From assembly GCA_031260865.1 (NCBI GenBank), contig JAISKQ010000016.1:1-6002 (forward strand): a stretch of 6,002 bases of DNA, written 5' to 3'. The notes below the pieces were generated by a model, which saw nothing but the letters and a program-made list of their open reading frames with translations, was not told the DNA's origin and made no database searches. Positions within the stretch are counted from its first letter, which is position 1; every line of letters starts with the position of its first letter. A program made the position numbers and the translations under genes. The stretch comes from Prevotella sp. (GTDB lineage Bacteria; Bacteroidota; Bacteroidia; Bacteroidales; Dysgonomonadaceae). Of this stretch, positions 1-6,002 are shown piece by piece.

Positions 1-1943
1 CTGCCAAAAACAGTAAGGTCGCGCGCCTTCTCGTTATCAGACCATTGTATATCAAAAAAGTCCATCAGAGTCCGTTTTATCTTGTCATCAAAGATAGGGA
101 CTCCTATTTCCACCCTACGGTCGAGATTCCGCGTCATCCAATCGGCGCTCATTATATAAACCTTCTCATCTCCATCATTACAAAAGATCGCCAATCGGGC
201 ATGTTCAAGATATCTATCCACAATACTTATAACACGTATATTCTCACTTAAGTTCTCCACTTGAGGCCGCAAGCAACAAGAGCCCCTTACGATAAGACGG
301 ATTTCCACTCCCGCCTGGCTTGCCTTGTAGAGCAATTTTATCATCTCCTCATCGGTCAGGCTATTGAACTTCGCGCATATATATGCTTTCTTTCCTTCTT
401 GCGCGTTCCTTATTTCCCCTTTGATAAGGTTAGCAAACCTGTCGCGCATATAATACGGAGAAACCAGCAGTTCCTTACACAGGAAATGCTTATGCGTATT
501 TATCAGAAAGTCAAAAACGGTCATCGCGTCCGCCGCTATCTGAGGGTCGGAAGTAAACAATCCGAAGTCTCCATATATCTGCGCCGTGATTTCATTAAAG
601 TTTCCGGTTCCTATATACACATAATTCTTATTTTTCCGTTCCACCAGAACCAGTTTACTATGTACTTTCAAGCCGACGACCCCATGTATTACTTTCACCC
701 CTTCTTTCTGCAATATTTCGGAGTATTCTACATTTTGTTCTTCATCAAACCGCGCGAGCAATTCCATCAGCACCACCACTTTCTTCCCGTTTCTCGCCGC
801 GTTTATCAAAGCGCTGATGACTTTCGAGCGTTCAGCCATACGATACAAGGTGATGTAAATGCTTTCTACTTTAGAATCGACAGCCACCTCGCGAAGAAAA
901 TCAATAAAGTGGTTAAATGTATGATACGGATAGTTAAGCAATATATCTTTCCGGTCGATAATCTTCAGAATACTGGAAAAAGACTTTATGTCGGGATGCT
1001 GCAAGGAATCGTAATCGGAACTTTCCAGATTCGGGCGAATTTTAGGGAACTTCATCAGGTCGCGCATCAGGTGATACCTTCCTCCCGCATCCTGTTCTTC
1101 ATGCTCTTTCAGGCAAAGTTTTGAAGCAATCATCTCTAATAAATCATCCGGCATTTCCCGGTCATATATCAAGCGTATCGGCTGCCCGTGCAACCTGCTT
1201 TGTAAGCCCGCCTCCATTTTTTCCACCACGCTTTTCGATATGTCGTCATCGATGGTAAGCTGGGCGTCGCGCATCAGTTTGAATGTGTAAGCCGATATTG
1301 TAGTGTAATTGAACATGAAAAATATCTCATCGAGGCAAAAACGAATAATATCGTCCAAGAAGATAATATCATTCCTATTCGTCGCCGAAGGCAATACAAC
1401 GAAGCGCGGACAAGAACTGGTAACAGGTATCTGTATAATCGCATATTTGGTCTCTTTGTTCGAATACATTTTTACGGCGTGATAAATATGATTATCCCGT
1501 AAAAAAGGCATCCGTGTCGATTTCCGTATAATCAGAGGAACAAGTAGAGGACTGACCACAGACAAAAAATATTCGTGACAAAATTGTTTCTGCTTTTTAC
1601 TCAACTGCTTCTCGTTAATGACAAATATCCCATAAGTTTCCATTTCGGACAAAATATCCGTATAGGTCTGTTCAAATTTTTTCTGTCCTTCAGATACTTG
1701 GGTATTAATTAATGGAAGTAATTCTTTTGCCGTGTATCCGCCGGTAAGGGCAGGCAACTTCTTCCCTCTTATTTGACTTAAACGAACAATGTTTGCCACA
1801 CGTACTTTAATAAACTCATCCTGATTATTAGAAAAAATACCAAGAAAACGAAGCCGTTGCATCAGAGGCACACTTTTATCTTGTGCTTCCTGCAATACCC
1901 TTTCATTAAAAGTAAGCCAACTTAATTCTCTGTTATTCATCAT
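1..1943 (-). CDS. ppk: Polyphosphate kinase 1 (C-terminus beyond left edge)
   Basis: Reversibly transfers the ATP gamma-phosphate to inorganic polyphosphate. The family is usually membrane-associated. My translation from the ATG at 1943 gives 647 stop-free residues. By comparison with the E. coli enzyme (688 residues, recalled), about 40 are missing. The N-terminal NRELSWLTFNERVL block is clear. E. coli ATP-site residues all have equivalents: N45 as N40 (FSNNQDEF), Y468 as Y457, R564 as R553 and H592 as H581 (LEHARL). The autophosphorylated H435 is H428 in GLKVHSK (bases 660-662). Phosphate-binding R375 and R405 match R368 (TLYRMA) and R398 (ARFDEE). YIGTGNFNE and SADWMTRNLDRRVE are also present. 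Two ATGs stand side by side at 1943 and 1940, and either could be the start. No Shine-Dalgarno is seen. It is separated from punA by 734 bases, so it probably has its own promoter. No ppx is visible in the window. Family assignment is near certain. Confidence 0.97.
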   Translation of the reverse strand, partial: MMNNRELSWLTFNERVLQEAQDKSVPLMQRLRFLGIFSNNQDEFIKVRVANIVRLSQIRGKKLPALTGGYTAKELLPLINTQVSEGQKKFEQTYTDILSEMETYGIFVINEKQLSKKQKQFCHEYFLSVVSPLLVPLIIRKSTRMPFLRDNHIYHAVKMYSNKETKYAIIQIPVTSSCPRFVVLPSATNRNDIIFLDDIIRFCLDEIFFMFNYTTISAYTFKLMRDAQLTIDDDISKSVVEKMEAGLQSRLHGQPIRLIYDREMPDDLLEMIASKLCLKEHEEQDAGGRYHLMRDLMKFPKIRPNLESSDYDSLQHPDIKSFSSILKIIDRKDILLNYPYHTFNHFIDFLREVAVDSKVESIYITLYRMAERSKVISALINAARNGKKVVVLMELLARFDEEQNVEYSEILQKEGVKVIHGVVGLKVHSKLVLVERKNKNYVYIGTGNFNEITAQIYGDFGLFTSDPQIAADAMTVFDFLINTHKHFLCKELLVSPYYMRDRFANLIKGEIRNAQEGKKAYICAKFNSLTDEEMIKLLYKASQAGVEIRLIVRGSCCLRPQVENLSENIRVISIVDRYLEHARLAIFCNDGDEKVYIMSADWMTRNLDRRVEIGVPIFDDKIKRTLMDFFDIQWSDNEKARDLTVFG

Positions 1944-1993
1944 TCTAAAATGGTATAGACATCCTGTCTATTGAAAACAATCATCTTTTCCAA

Positions 1994-2017
1994 AAGTTCT
2001 TTCCCCGGAAAGAATTT
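1994..2017. repeat. Inverted repeat just upstream of ppk (operator or leader hairpin)
   Basis: Arms of 11 bases (1994-2004 and 2007-2017) match at 10 positions around a two-base CC centre. The inner eight pairs, TTCTTTCC and GGAAAGAA, are perfect. It ends about 50 bases upstream of the ppk ATG. As DNA it could be a protein-binding dyad. As ppk leader RNA it could fold with a four-base loop. A smaller inverted repeat, CTTTT-CC-AAAAG, abuts and slightly overlaps it at 1985-1996 and has the same CC spacer. Function is inference; no run of T follows it in the ppk direction, so it does not look like a terminator or attenuator. Confidence 0.55.
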
Positions 2018-2060
2018 CCCATACGGCTATAAAGTTAAGAAACTTATTAAAAAAAAGTAA

Positions 2061-2068
2061 CAAACGTA
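2061..2068 (-). promoter_or_regulatory. Candidate Bacteroidales -7 box for ppk (TACGTTTG)
   Basis: Read on the minus strand, this is a perfect match to the Bacteroidales sigma-ABfr -7 consensus TAnnTTTG. It would start a transcript near 2054 and leave a ppk leader of about 110 bases. I see no good TTTG -33 box 19-21 bases upstream, which weakens the call. The same box recurs perfectly at 2149-2156 (TACTTTTG) and 2216-2223 (TACGTTTG), inside the other two copies of the 23-bp repeat. A looser alternative lies at 2030-2037 (TAACTTTA), with a TTTG at 2061-2064 about 23 bases upstream of it. Confidence 0.35.
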
Positions 2069-2088
2069 ACAGTTTTCAGTTAGTAAAT

Positions 2089-2198
2089 AGTTTACTAGAG
2101 TTCAAGTTTACTAGCATGCTAAAACTCTTGTACACTCAAAAAAGGTGACAAAAGTAACAGTTTTCAGCAAATAGTTCTTTAGTTTACTAGAGTTCAAG
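2089..2198. repeat. Two direct copies of an 18-bp element, AGTTTACTAGAGTTCAAG
   Basis: Identical copies lie at 2089-2106 and 2181-2198, each shortly after a copy of the 23-bp element. The first runs on into a partial third copy (AGTTTACTAG from 2105), giving a local 16-base period. That partial copy runs into a perfect 10-bp palindrome, TAGCATGCTA (2112-2121). The first copy is also part of an inverted repeat with TAGTAAA (2081-2087) facing TTTACTA (2091-2097) across three bases. The same element is found reversed in the tandem at 2259-2306. Confidence 0.75.
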
Positions 2199-2258
2199 AG
2201 TTCTTAAAAAGGTGACAAACGTAACACTTTTCAGGTAACATTGCTTCGCACCATTCTT

Positions 2259-2306
2259 CTTGTAAACTTGAAATCTTGTAAACTTGAAATCTTGTAAACT
2301 TAAAAC
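2259..2306. repeat. 16-bp tandem repeat, three units of CTTGTAAACTTGAAAT
   Basis: Units are at 2259-2274, 2275-2290 and 2291-2306. The first two are identical, and the third differs at its end (CTTAAAAC). Read on the minus strand, the array gives AGTTTACAAGATTTCAAG twice. This matches the 18-bp element of 2089-2198 at 16 of 18 positions, so the two are probably one repeat family in opposite orientations. There is no spacer variation of the CRISPR kind. Confidence 0.8.
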
Positions 2307-2336
2307 TTATTACTTTCAACTCAAAACTTCCAACTC

Positions 2337-2350
2337 ATCTATATATAGAT
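2337..2350. repeat. Perfect 14-bp AT-rich palindrome
   Basis: ATCTATATATAGAT is its own reverse complement. It could be a protein-binding dyad, but in such AT-rich sequence a palindrome of this length carries little weight alone. Confidence 0.4.
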
Positions 2351-2564
2351 AATTTTGTTTAAAAAAAATGCGCTAAAAACCATATAAATTTTCAAATATG
2401 AACTTAAAAACCATGCAATCAGGATGTTAATTTCATTTTTTTGCAGCTTTGCGAAATTCCCCTTGGGGGTTAGGGGGCTGCTATTGACCACTTGCCGTCG
2501 GCTCCGAGAAAAATGTTATTTTTTTTAATTTTTCCCCGCGCGCAATCCCGGATCGCTTACCACC

Positions 2565-2586
2565 CTTTTGCCCGAAACCGCAAAAG
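2565..2586. repeat. Stem-loop in the GC-richer patch
   Basis: CTTTTGC (2565-2571) faces GCAAAAG (2580-2586) across the eight-base loop CCGAAACC. No T run follows on either strand, so it is not a standard intrinsic terminator, though it lies about 90 bases downstream of the punA stop. It sits within the more GC-rich stretch described for the spacer. Confidence 0.35.
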
Positions 2587-2638
2587 AAAATTCAAAAAAA
2601 ATTCTCCGTTAGCGTCTCGTTCATGAAGTAAAGCAACC

Positions 2639-2662
2639 CTTAATTCGCAATATATAATTAAG
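2639..2662 (-). terminator. Weak hairpin after punA, possible transcript end
   Basis: CTTAATT and AATTAAG form a seven-base stem around a ten-base loop, starting about 15 bases after the punA stop codon. The stem is almost all A/T and no U run follows in the punA direction, so termination here is doubtful. It is recorded because I see no better terminator for the three-gene run. Confidence 0.2.
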
Positions 2663-2677
2663 AAACTGTTTTGCTTG

Positions 2678-3493
2678 TTATTTGATTCTCTTTATCACCT
2701 CCTGCATGATATAAGCCATCTTCGGCTGGGCTATTTTGGCGGCCTCCTGCACATCCTCGTGCGTTACTTCCACTATCTTACCGATGACGCCTAAATCCGT
2801 GATGATGGAAAACGCCAACACTTTCATTCCAGCGTGGTTGGCAACAATAACTTCCGGAACGGTGGACATACCCACGGCATCGCCCCCCATGATACGGAAC
2901 CAGTTGTATTCGGCAGGCGTTTCGAATGTAGGACCTTGCGTGCCCACATATACGCCGTGCTGCAACTTTATATTGCTCTCTTTGGCTATCGCCATCGCCA
3001 TCAGGCGAAGGTCTTTGCTATATGCTTCACTCATATCGGGGAAACGTGTTCCAAGCTCTTTGTAATTCTTTCCACGCAACGGATGTTCGGGGAATACATT
3101 AATATGATCATCGATGAGCATGATGTCGCCGATGTCGAAACTGCCGTTCATCCCTCCGGCGGCGTTGGACACAAACAGGTATCGGATGCCCAAAGCCTGA
3201 AAAACGCGGACAGGGAATGTCACTTCCCGCATGGTATAACCCTCGTAGTAATGAAAACGCCCCTGCATAGCCAAAACAGGCTTTCCGCCGAGTTGTCCGA
3301 AAATAAGCTTTCCGCTGTGTCCTTCTACTGTGGATACGGGGAAGTTCGGAATTTCCTCGTAAGGTATCTCTTTCTTATCACTAATCTCATGTGCCAATTC
3401 TCCCAATCCTGTGCCCAGAATAACGGCTATGTCGGGAATAACGTCAATCTTACTTCTTAGAAATGACGCGGTTTCTTGTATTTTCTGTAACAT
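2678..3493 (-). CDS. punA: Purine nucleoside phosphorylase, PNP-I (trimeric) family
   Basis: Cytosolic purine salvage: phosphorolysis of purine nucleosides to free base plus ribose 1-phosphate. The length of 271 residues is normal for the family. Numbering from the ATG at 3493, human active-site residues map as follows: S33 as T28 (GTGLG), H64 as H59 (VEGHSGKL), R84/H86/Y88 as R79/H81/Y83 (RFHYYEGY), E201 as E191 (GPTFETPAE), M219 as M209 (GMSTVPEV) and H257 as H245 (VTHEDV). NAAGG is at 110-114. The notable change is D233 (SIITDLG) at the position of human N243, which controls 6-oxo versus 6-amino purine choice, so substrate range should not be assumed. The frame can be extended to a TTG at 3499, but the ATG at 3493 fits the usual family N-terminus (MLxKIxET). 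The start lies 44 bases inside the end of lpxK. This is the last gene of the three-gene run. Confidence 0.95.
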   Translation of the reverse strand: MLQKIQETASFLRSKIDVIPDIAVILGTGLGELAHEISDKKEIPYEEIPNFPVSTVEGHSGKLIFGQLGGKPVLAMQGRFHYYEGYTMREVTFPVRVFQALGIRYLFVSNAAGGMNGSFDIGDIMLIDDHINVFPEHPLRGKNYKELGTRFPDMSEAYSKDLRLMAMAIAKESNIKLQHGVYVGTQGPTFETPAEYNWFRIMGGDAVGMSTVPEVIVANHAGMKVLAFSIITDLGVIGKIVEVTHEDVQEAAKIAQPKMAYIMQEVIKRIK

Positions 3494-4547
3494 GTTCAAT
3501 TATTTTTTCTTTAAAATCATCCTCTTTATTCATAAATATCACTTCGATAGGAAGATAATACAGTCGTTTCTTTATTTCTCCGTCTATATCCGTCCTTGTC
3601 ACTAAACGGGCGGCGTCTTTTTCGGTCACTAAGATAATCTTATTTTCCGAATCTATTTCATTGAATGTATCCGTAATCTGTTTTATATCTTTTTCGTTGA
3701 ACGTATGATGATCGGAATAAGTAATACTATCTATCCTTTCGGTAAATTCCGATAACTTCTTTATAATCATTTCGGGAGAAGCAATACCCGTGACTAAAAG
3801 AATATGCTGATCCGTTAAGCAGCTTAACGGCTGATCCGTACCACTACCCAAAAACACCGGTTTCAATTCCTTATAATCCAATGATGTAAAATACAAATAT
3901 TGAGAAAGATAAAGCTGCATATCATGGGATATGACACGACAGTCGATCGGTTGCAAATCGGGACATTTGGTTACAATAACCATATTGGCATCGCTCATCT
4001 TAGCGAAAGGTTCTCTCAATCGTCCGGCAGGAAGTAAAGCGTCCTCGTAAACGGGACGGTTGTAATTTGACAGGATAATTGTATATGAAGGCTTTACATA
4101 GCGATGCTGGTAGGCGTCATCCAACAGAATAATTTCGGGCGGATTGTCCAAAGCCAATAAATTTTTTATTCCTCTTCTCCGATTGCCGTCCACCGCGACA
4201 ATTACATCTGGAAATTTATTTTTTATCTGAAAAGATTCATCGCCTGTATCCCTGCTTGTGGTTTCACCGGTAGCTAAAACAAAGCCTTTTGTTTTTCGCT
4301 TATATCCGCGGCTCAACACCCCTACCCTATACCTGCTTTGCAACAAGCGCACAAGATATTCGGTGTGCGGCGTCTTTCCCGTACCTCCCACGGTAATATT
4401 GCCTATACAAATAATGGGAATATCAAACTCTTCCCGTTTCAATATTCCCCATTCAAAAAACTTATTCCGGATATATACAATCAACCCGTACAACCATGAA
4501 AATGGCAGCAACCACTTATTGATATGCACGGGTTGATGTTGTATCAT
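3450..4547 (-). CDS. lpxK: Tetraacyldisaccharide 4'-kinase (lipid A)
   Basis: Sixth enzyme of the Raetz pathway: uses ATP to phosphorylate the 4'-position of tetraacyldisaccharide 1-phosphate at the inner face of the inner membrane, making lipid IVA. It has 365 residues, a normal to slightly long size. Residues 12-30 form a hydrophobic N-terminal membrane-contact helix (WLLPFSWLYG). The Walker A loop is GGTGKTP at 54-60. Other family motifs are LSRGYKRKTKG (78-88), GDE (102-104), VAVDGNRRRG (118-126), LLDDAYQHR (141-149, the DDxxQH motif with D143, D144, Q147 and H148), LLPAGRLREP (171-180), SDHHTF (278-283) and TEKDAARL (308-315). The ATG at 4547 is eight bases after the sppA stop, and the last 44 bases overlap punA. 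Bacteroides are known to remove the 4'-phosphate later with LpxF, but LpxK is still needed first. No Shine-Dalgarno is seen. Confidence 0.96.
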   Translation of the reverse strand: MIQHQPVHINKWLLPFSWLYGLIVYIRNKFFEWGILKREEFDIPIICIGNITVGGTGKTPHTEYLVRLLQSRYRVGVLSRGYKRKTKGFVLATGETTSRDTGDESFQIKNKFPDVIVAVDGNRRRGIKNLLALDNPPEIILLDDAYQHRYVKPSYTIILSNYNRPVYEDALLPAGRLREPFAKMSDANMVIVTKCPDLQPIDCRVISHDMQLYLSQYLYFTSLDYKELKPVFLGSGTDQPLSCLTDQHILLVTGIASPEMIIKKLSEFTERIDSITYSDHHTFNEKDIKQITDTFNEIDSENKIILVTEKDAARLVTRTDIDGEIKKRLYYLPIEVIFMNKEDDFKEKIIEHVTENTRNRVISKK

Positions 4548-4555
4548 CTATATTC

Positions 4556-6002
4556 TTATTTAAGATCTATATCATAAGGCATACGCGCCTGTATAAAATC
4601 CTGTTCTTTTATTTCCTTCATCGTTTTGATCATCTGATAATCGCTTCCTAAATATTCTTTCATGGCGCGAGTCGTCAATTCTTCTTTCTGATTGGAAAGG
4701 AAACTTTCAAAGAAATCCACTTTTTTAGGGAAATCGCGTAAAGAATAATCATTCAATTTAGCCAACTTAGCAGCTTCCTCAATGGCTGTGTTCAGATTGC
4801 CCAAGCCATCCACAAGCCCTATTTTCAAAGCTTGGTTGCCTGTCCATACACGACCTTGCGCTATATGGTCCAATGAATCTTTCGAAATACCGCGACCTTC
4901 CGAACAACGGGTAAGGAACAAGTCGTAACCTCGCTCGATGTAATTTTGCAACACGGCTTTTTCGTCCGCCCTCATCGGACGTGTAAGATCACCTAAATCA
5001 GCATATTTATTCGTTTTCACATTATCGAAAGAAAGACCTACTTTCTTCGTTAACCCTTCCACGTTGGGGAACATTCCGAAGATACCTATCGAACCGGTCA
5101 ACGTATTTGGCTGGGCAATGATTTTAGACGCGTTGCACGAAATATAATATCCTCCCGACGCCGCGTAATCACCCATGGACACAACCACCGGTTTCTTTTC
5201 TTTCAGGTCGGTAATCGCTTTCCAAATCTGTTCCGAAGCATAAGCGCTTCCTCCTCCCGAATTGACGCGGAAAACAACAGCTTTTACTTTATCGTTATCT
5301 TTCAGTTTTTCTATTTCCTTTACAAACCGTTTGCTTGTAATGCCTTCATTACCCGATCCGTCGGTTATATTTCCGTACGCGTACAATACGGCGACAATAT
5401 CTTTCGATTTGCTTTCTTTATTGAACGAGACGGAAGTCATATCTTTTACAGAAGCTGTTTTCACGTCTTTCACTTTTTTCACGCCAACAAGAGTTTTCAG
5501 ATATTCTTTCACGTCGGTTTCATACATCAAGGTGTCTACAAATCCTTTTTGCACTACATCTTTCGCTTCTCTGAAAGTTAGCAATGAATCCGCCGCGAGG
5601 TTTATTTTTTCAACCGATATTTTTCTGGATTCGGCAATTTCCGACGTCGTAACCGACCATACATCGCTAAGGTACGACAAAACTTGTTCCTTGTTGGCGT
5701 CGCTCATTTTATCAAGGATGAAAGGTTCTACCGCCGACTTGAACGTACCTACCTTAAATATCTGCATTTCCACGCCTAACTTATCCAGCAAGCCCTTGTA
5801 GAATGTAGGCGACGCTGAAAATCCGTGCAAATCGAGATTCCCATGAGGATTCATTATAACCTTATCGGCTACCGAAGACAAGTAATAACAGCCTTGTGTG
5901 TAAACATCCCCGTAGGCAACAATAAATTTGCCGCTTCCTTTGAAATCAAGCAACTGATCCCTTATTTCTTTCAACGATGCCGGAGCAGCGGAAAAAGCGC
6001 TC
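4556..6002 (-). CDS. sppA: Signal peptide peptidase SppA, 67-kDa type (N-terminus beyond right edge)
   Basis: Membrane-bound serine peptidase that degrades cleaved signal peptides, with its catalytic domains outside the inner membrane. It has the long two-domain form with a Ser-Lys dyad. The N-terminal domain carries the lysine in FKVGTFKSAVEPF (codon at 5738-5740; E. coli K209). The C-terminal domain carries the serine in YAASGGYYIS (codon at 5156-5158; E. coli S409). They are 194 residues apart, against 200 in E. coli. Other blocks are YTQGCYYLSSVADK, LDLHGFSASPTFYKGLLDKLGV, FRVNSGGGSAYASE and NTLTGSIGIFG. E. coli has VNSPGG where this protein has VNSGGG. The frame is open to the window edge. 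A TTG at 5974 lies inside conserved sequence and is not the start. By comparison with the 618-residue E. coli protein (recalled), roughly 100-120 residues, including the membrane anchor, are missing. It is first in the visible run, eight bases from lpxK. Confidence 0.95.
   Translation of the reverse strand, partial: SAFSAAPASLKEIRDQLLDFKGSGKFIVAYGDVYTQGCYYLSSVADKVIMNPHGNLDLHGFSASPTFYKGLLDKLGVEMQIFKVGTFKSAVEPFILDKMSDANKEQVLSYLSDVWSVTTSEIAESRKISVEKINLAADSLLTFREAKDVVQKGFVDTLMYETDVKEYLKTLVGVKKVKDVKTASVKDMTSVSFNKESKSKDIVAVLYAYGNITDGSGNEGITSKRFVKEIEKLKDNDKVKAVVFRVNSGGGSAYASEQIWKAITDLKEKKPVVVSMGDYAASGGYYISCNASKIIAQPNTLTGSIGIFGMFPNVEGLTKKVGLSFDNVKTNKYADLGDLTRPMRADEKAVLQNYIERGYDLFLTRCSEGRGISKDSLDHIAQGRVWTGNQALKIGLVDGLGNLNTAIEEAAKLAKLNDYSLRDFPKKVDFFESFLSNQKEELTTRAMKEYLGSDYQMIKTMKEIKEQDFIQARMPYDIDLK

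Larger units (their letters stand above)
2057..2234. repeat. Three dispersed direct copies of a 23-bp element
   Basis: Copies are at 2057-2079, 2145-2167 and 2212-2234; any two differ at two of 23 positions. The core is GT(A/G)ACAAA(C/A)GTAACA followed by (G/C)TTTTCAG. The last two copies are preceded by AAAAAGG or a near match. Start-to-start spacing is 88 and 67 bases, so this is not a simple tandem. Together with the 18-bp element that follows the first two copies, the pattern suggests an older duplication of a unit of about 90 bases with a third partial copy. Each copy holds GTAAC preceded by GTRAC (R = A or G), and on the minus strand a TAnnTTTG box. Confidence 0.8.
1944..2677. other. 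734-base spacer between punA and ppk, repeat-rich and without a convincing gene
   Basis: Reading both strands, I find only very short open frames. The longest noticed is 37 codons (2513-2626, plus strand). It starts MLFFLIFPRA and has a Lys/Arg-rich end, with no support for being a gene. Going from ppk toward punA, the spacer holds: an inverted repeat (1994-2017), alternating 23-bp and 18-bp repeats (2057-2234), a 16-bp tandem (2259-2306), a 14-bp palindrome (2337-2350), an A/T-rich stretch with two TAAAAACCAT copies (2374-2383, 2405-2414), and a more GC-rich patch (about 2451-2630). As both flanking genes read leftward, the spacer contains the end of the punA transcript and the control region of ppk. 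Confidence 0.8.

Noticed and set aside
261..1124. Plus-strand open frame of 287 codons, plus a smaller one at 45-251
   Set aside because: It lies entirely antisense to ppk, whose minus-strand frame carries clear family motifs throughout. The plus-strand translation has no recognisable domain.
2259..2306. CRISPR-like array
   Set aside because: The units are contiguous 16-bp copies with no distinct spacers and no cas genes nearby.
2445..2452. Plus-strand promoter-like box CAGCTTTG leading to a 37-codon frame at 2513-2626
   Set aside because: The first base of the TAnnTTTG consensus is wrong, there is no TTTG box at the right distance, and the frame has no recognisable product.
2443..2481. Possible G-quadruplex or terminator at the G-runs
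   Set aside because: Only two runs of five G are present, and the outer stem (GCAGC/GCTGC) is short with no following T run.
3497..3499. TTG as the start of punA
   Set aside because: The ATG two codons later fits the family N-terminus and is the commoner start.
2736..3605. Plus-strand open frames opposite punA and the end of lpxK
   Set aside because: They are antisense to well-supported genes and show no motif of their own.
5262..5801. Plus-strand 179-codon frame opposite sppA
   Set aside because: Serine/threonine/phenylalanine-rich reverse reading of the lysine-rich SppA frame; no domain visible.
5972..5974. TTG as the start of sppA
   Set aside because: The frame is open to the window edge and the sequence on both sides aligns with the interior of long SppA proteins, so the real start is outside the window.

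Overview
The window looks like a piece of a Bacteroidales chromosome (Bacteroides, Parabacteroides or a close relative). The grounds are protein resemblance, an AT-rich spacer, no Shine-Dalgarno sequence before any start codon, and TAnnTTTG-type promoter boxes. The genus is inference. All four genes lie on the minus strand, so they read from right to left.

Right part (6002 to 2678): a compact three-gene run. It begins with signal peptide peptidase sppA (its N-terminus lies beyond the right edge). Eight bases later comes lpxK, the lipid A 4'-kinase. Next is a PNP-I family purine nucleoside phosphorylase (punA), whose ATG lies 44 bases inside the end of lpxK. The spacing suggests co-transcription, but the functions (membrane peptide turnover, lipid A synthesis, purine salvage) form no single pathway. 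Catalytic motifs are intact in all three. The phosphorylase has Asp where the human enzyme has the base-selecting Asn243.

Middle (1944 to 2677): a 734-base spacer with no convincing gene. It is structured. A 23-bp element occurs three times and alternates with an 18-bp element. That 18-bp element also appears inverted, as a 16-bp-period tandem. Each copy of the 23-bp element carries a perfect TAnnTTTG box pointing toward ppk. A near-perfect inverted repeat lies just upstream of the ppk start. The half next to punA holds a more GC-rich patch that may be a dispersed intergenic repeat.

Left part (1943 to 1): ppk1, polyphosphate kinase. It shows 647 residues, including both catalytic histidines and the ATP-binding residues, and runs off the left edge shortly before its expected end.

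No mobile element, CRISPR array, tRNA, rRNA or defence system is visible. The genes are ordinary housekeeping genes. The repeat-rich spacer upstream of ppk is the part most worth a second look; I do not see a new multi-gene system here.
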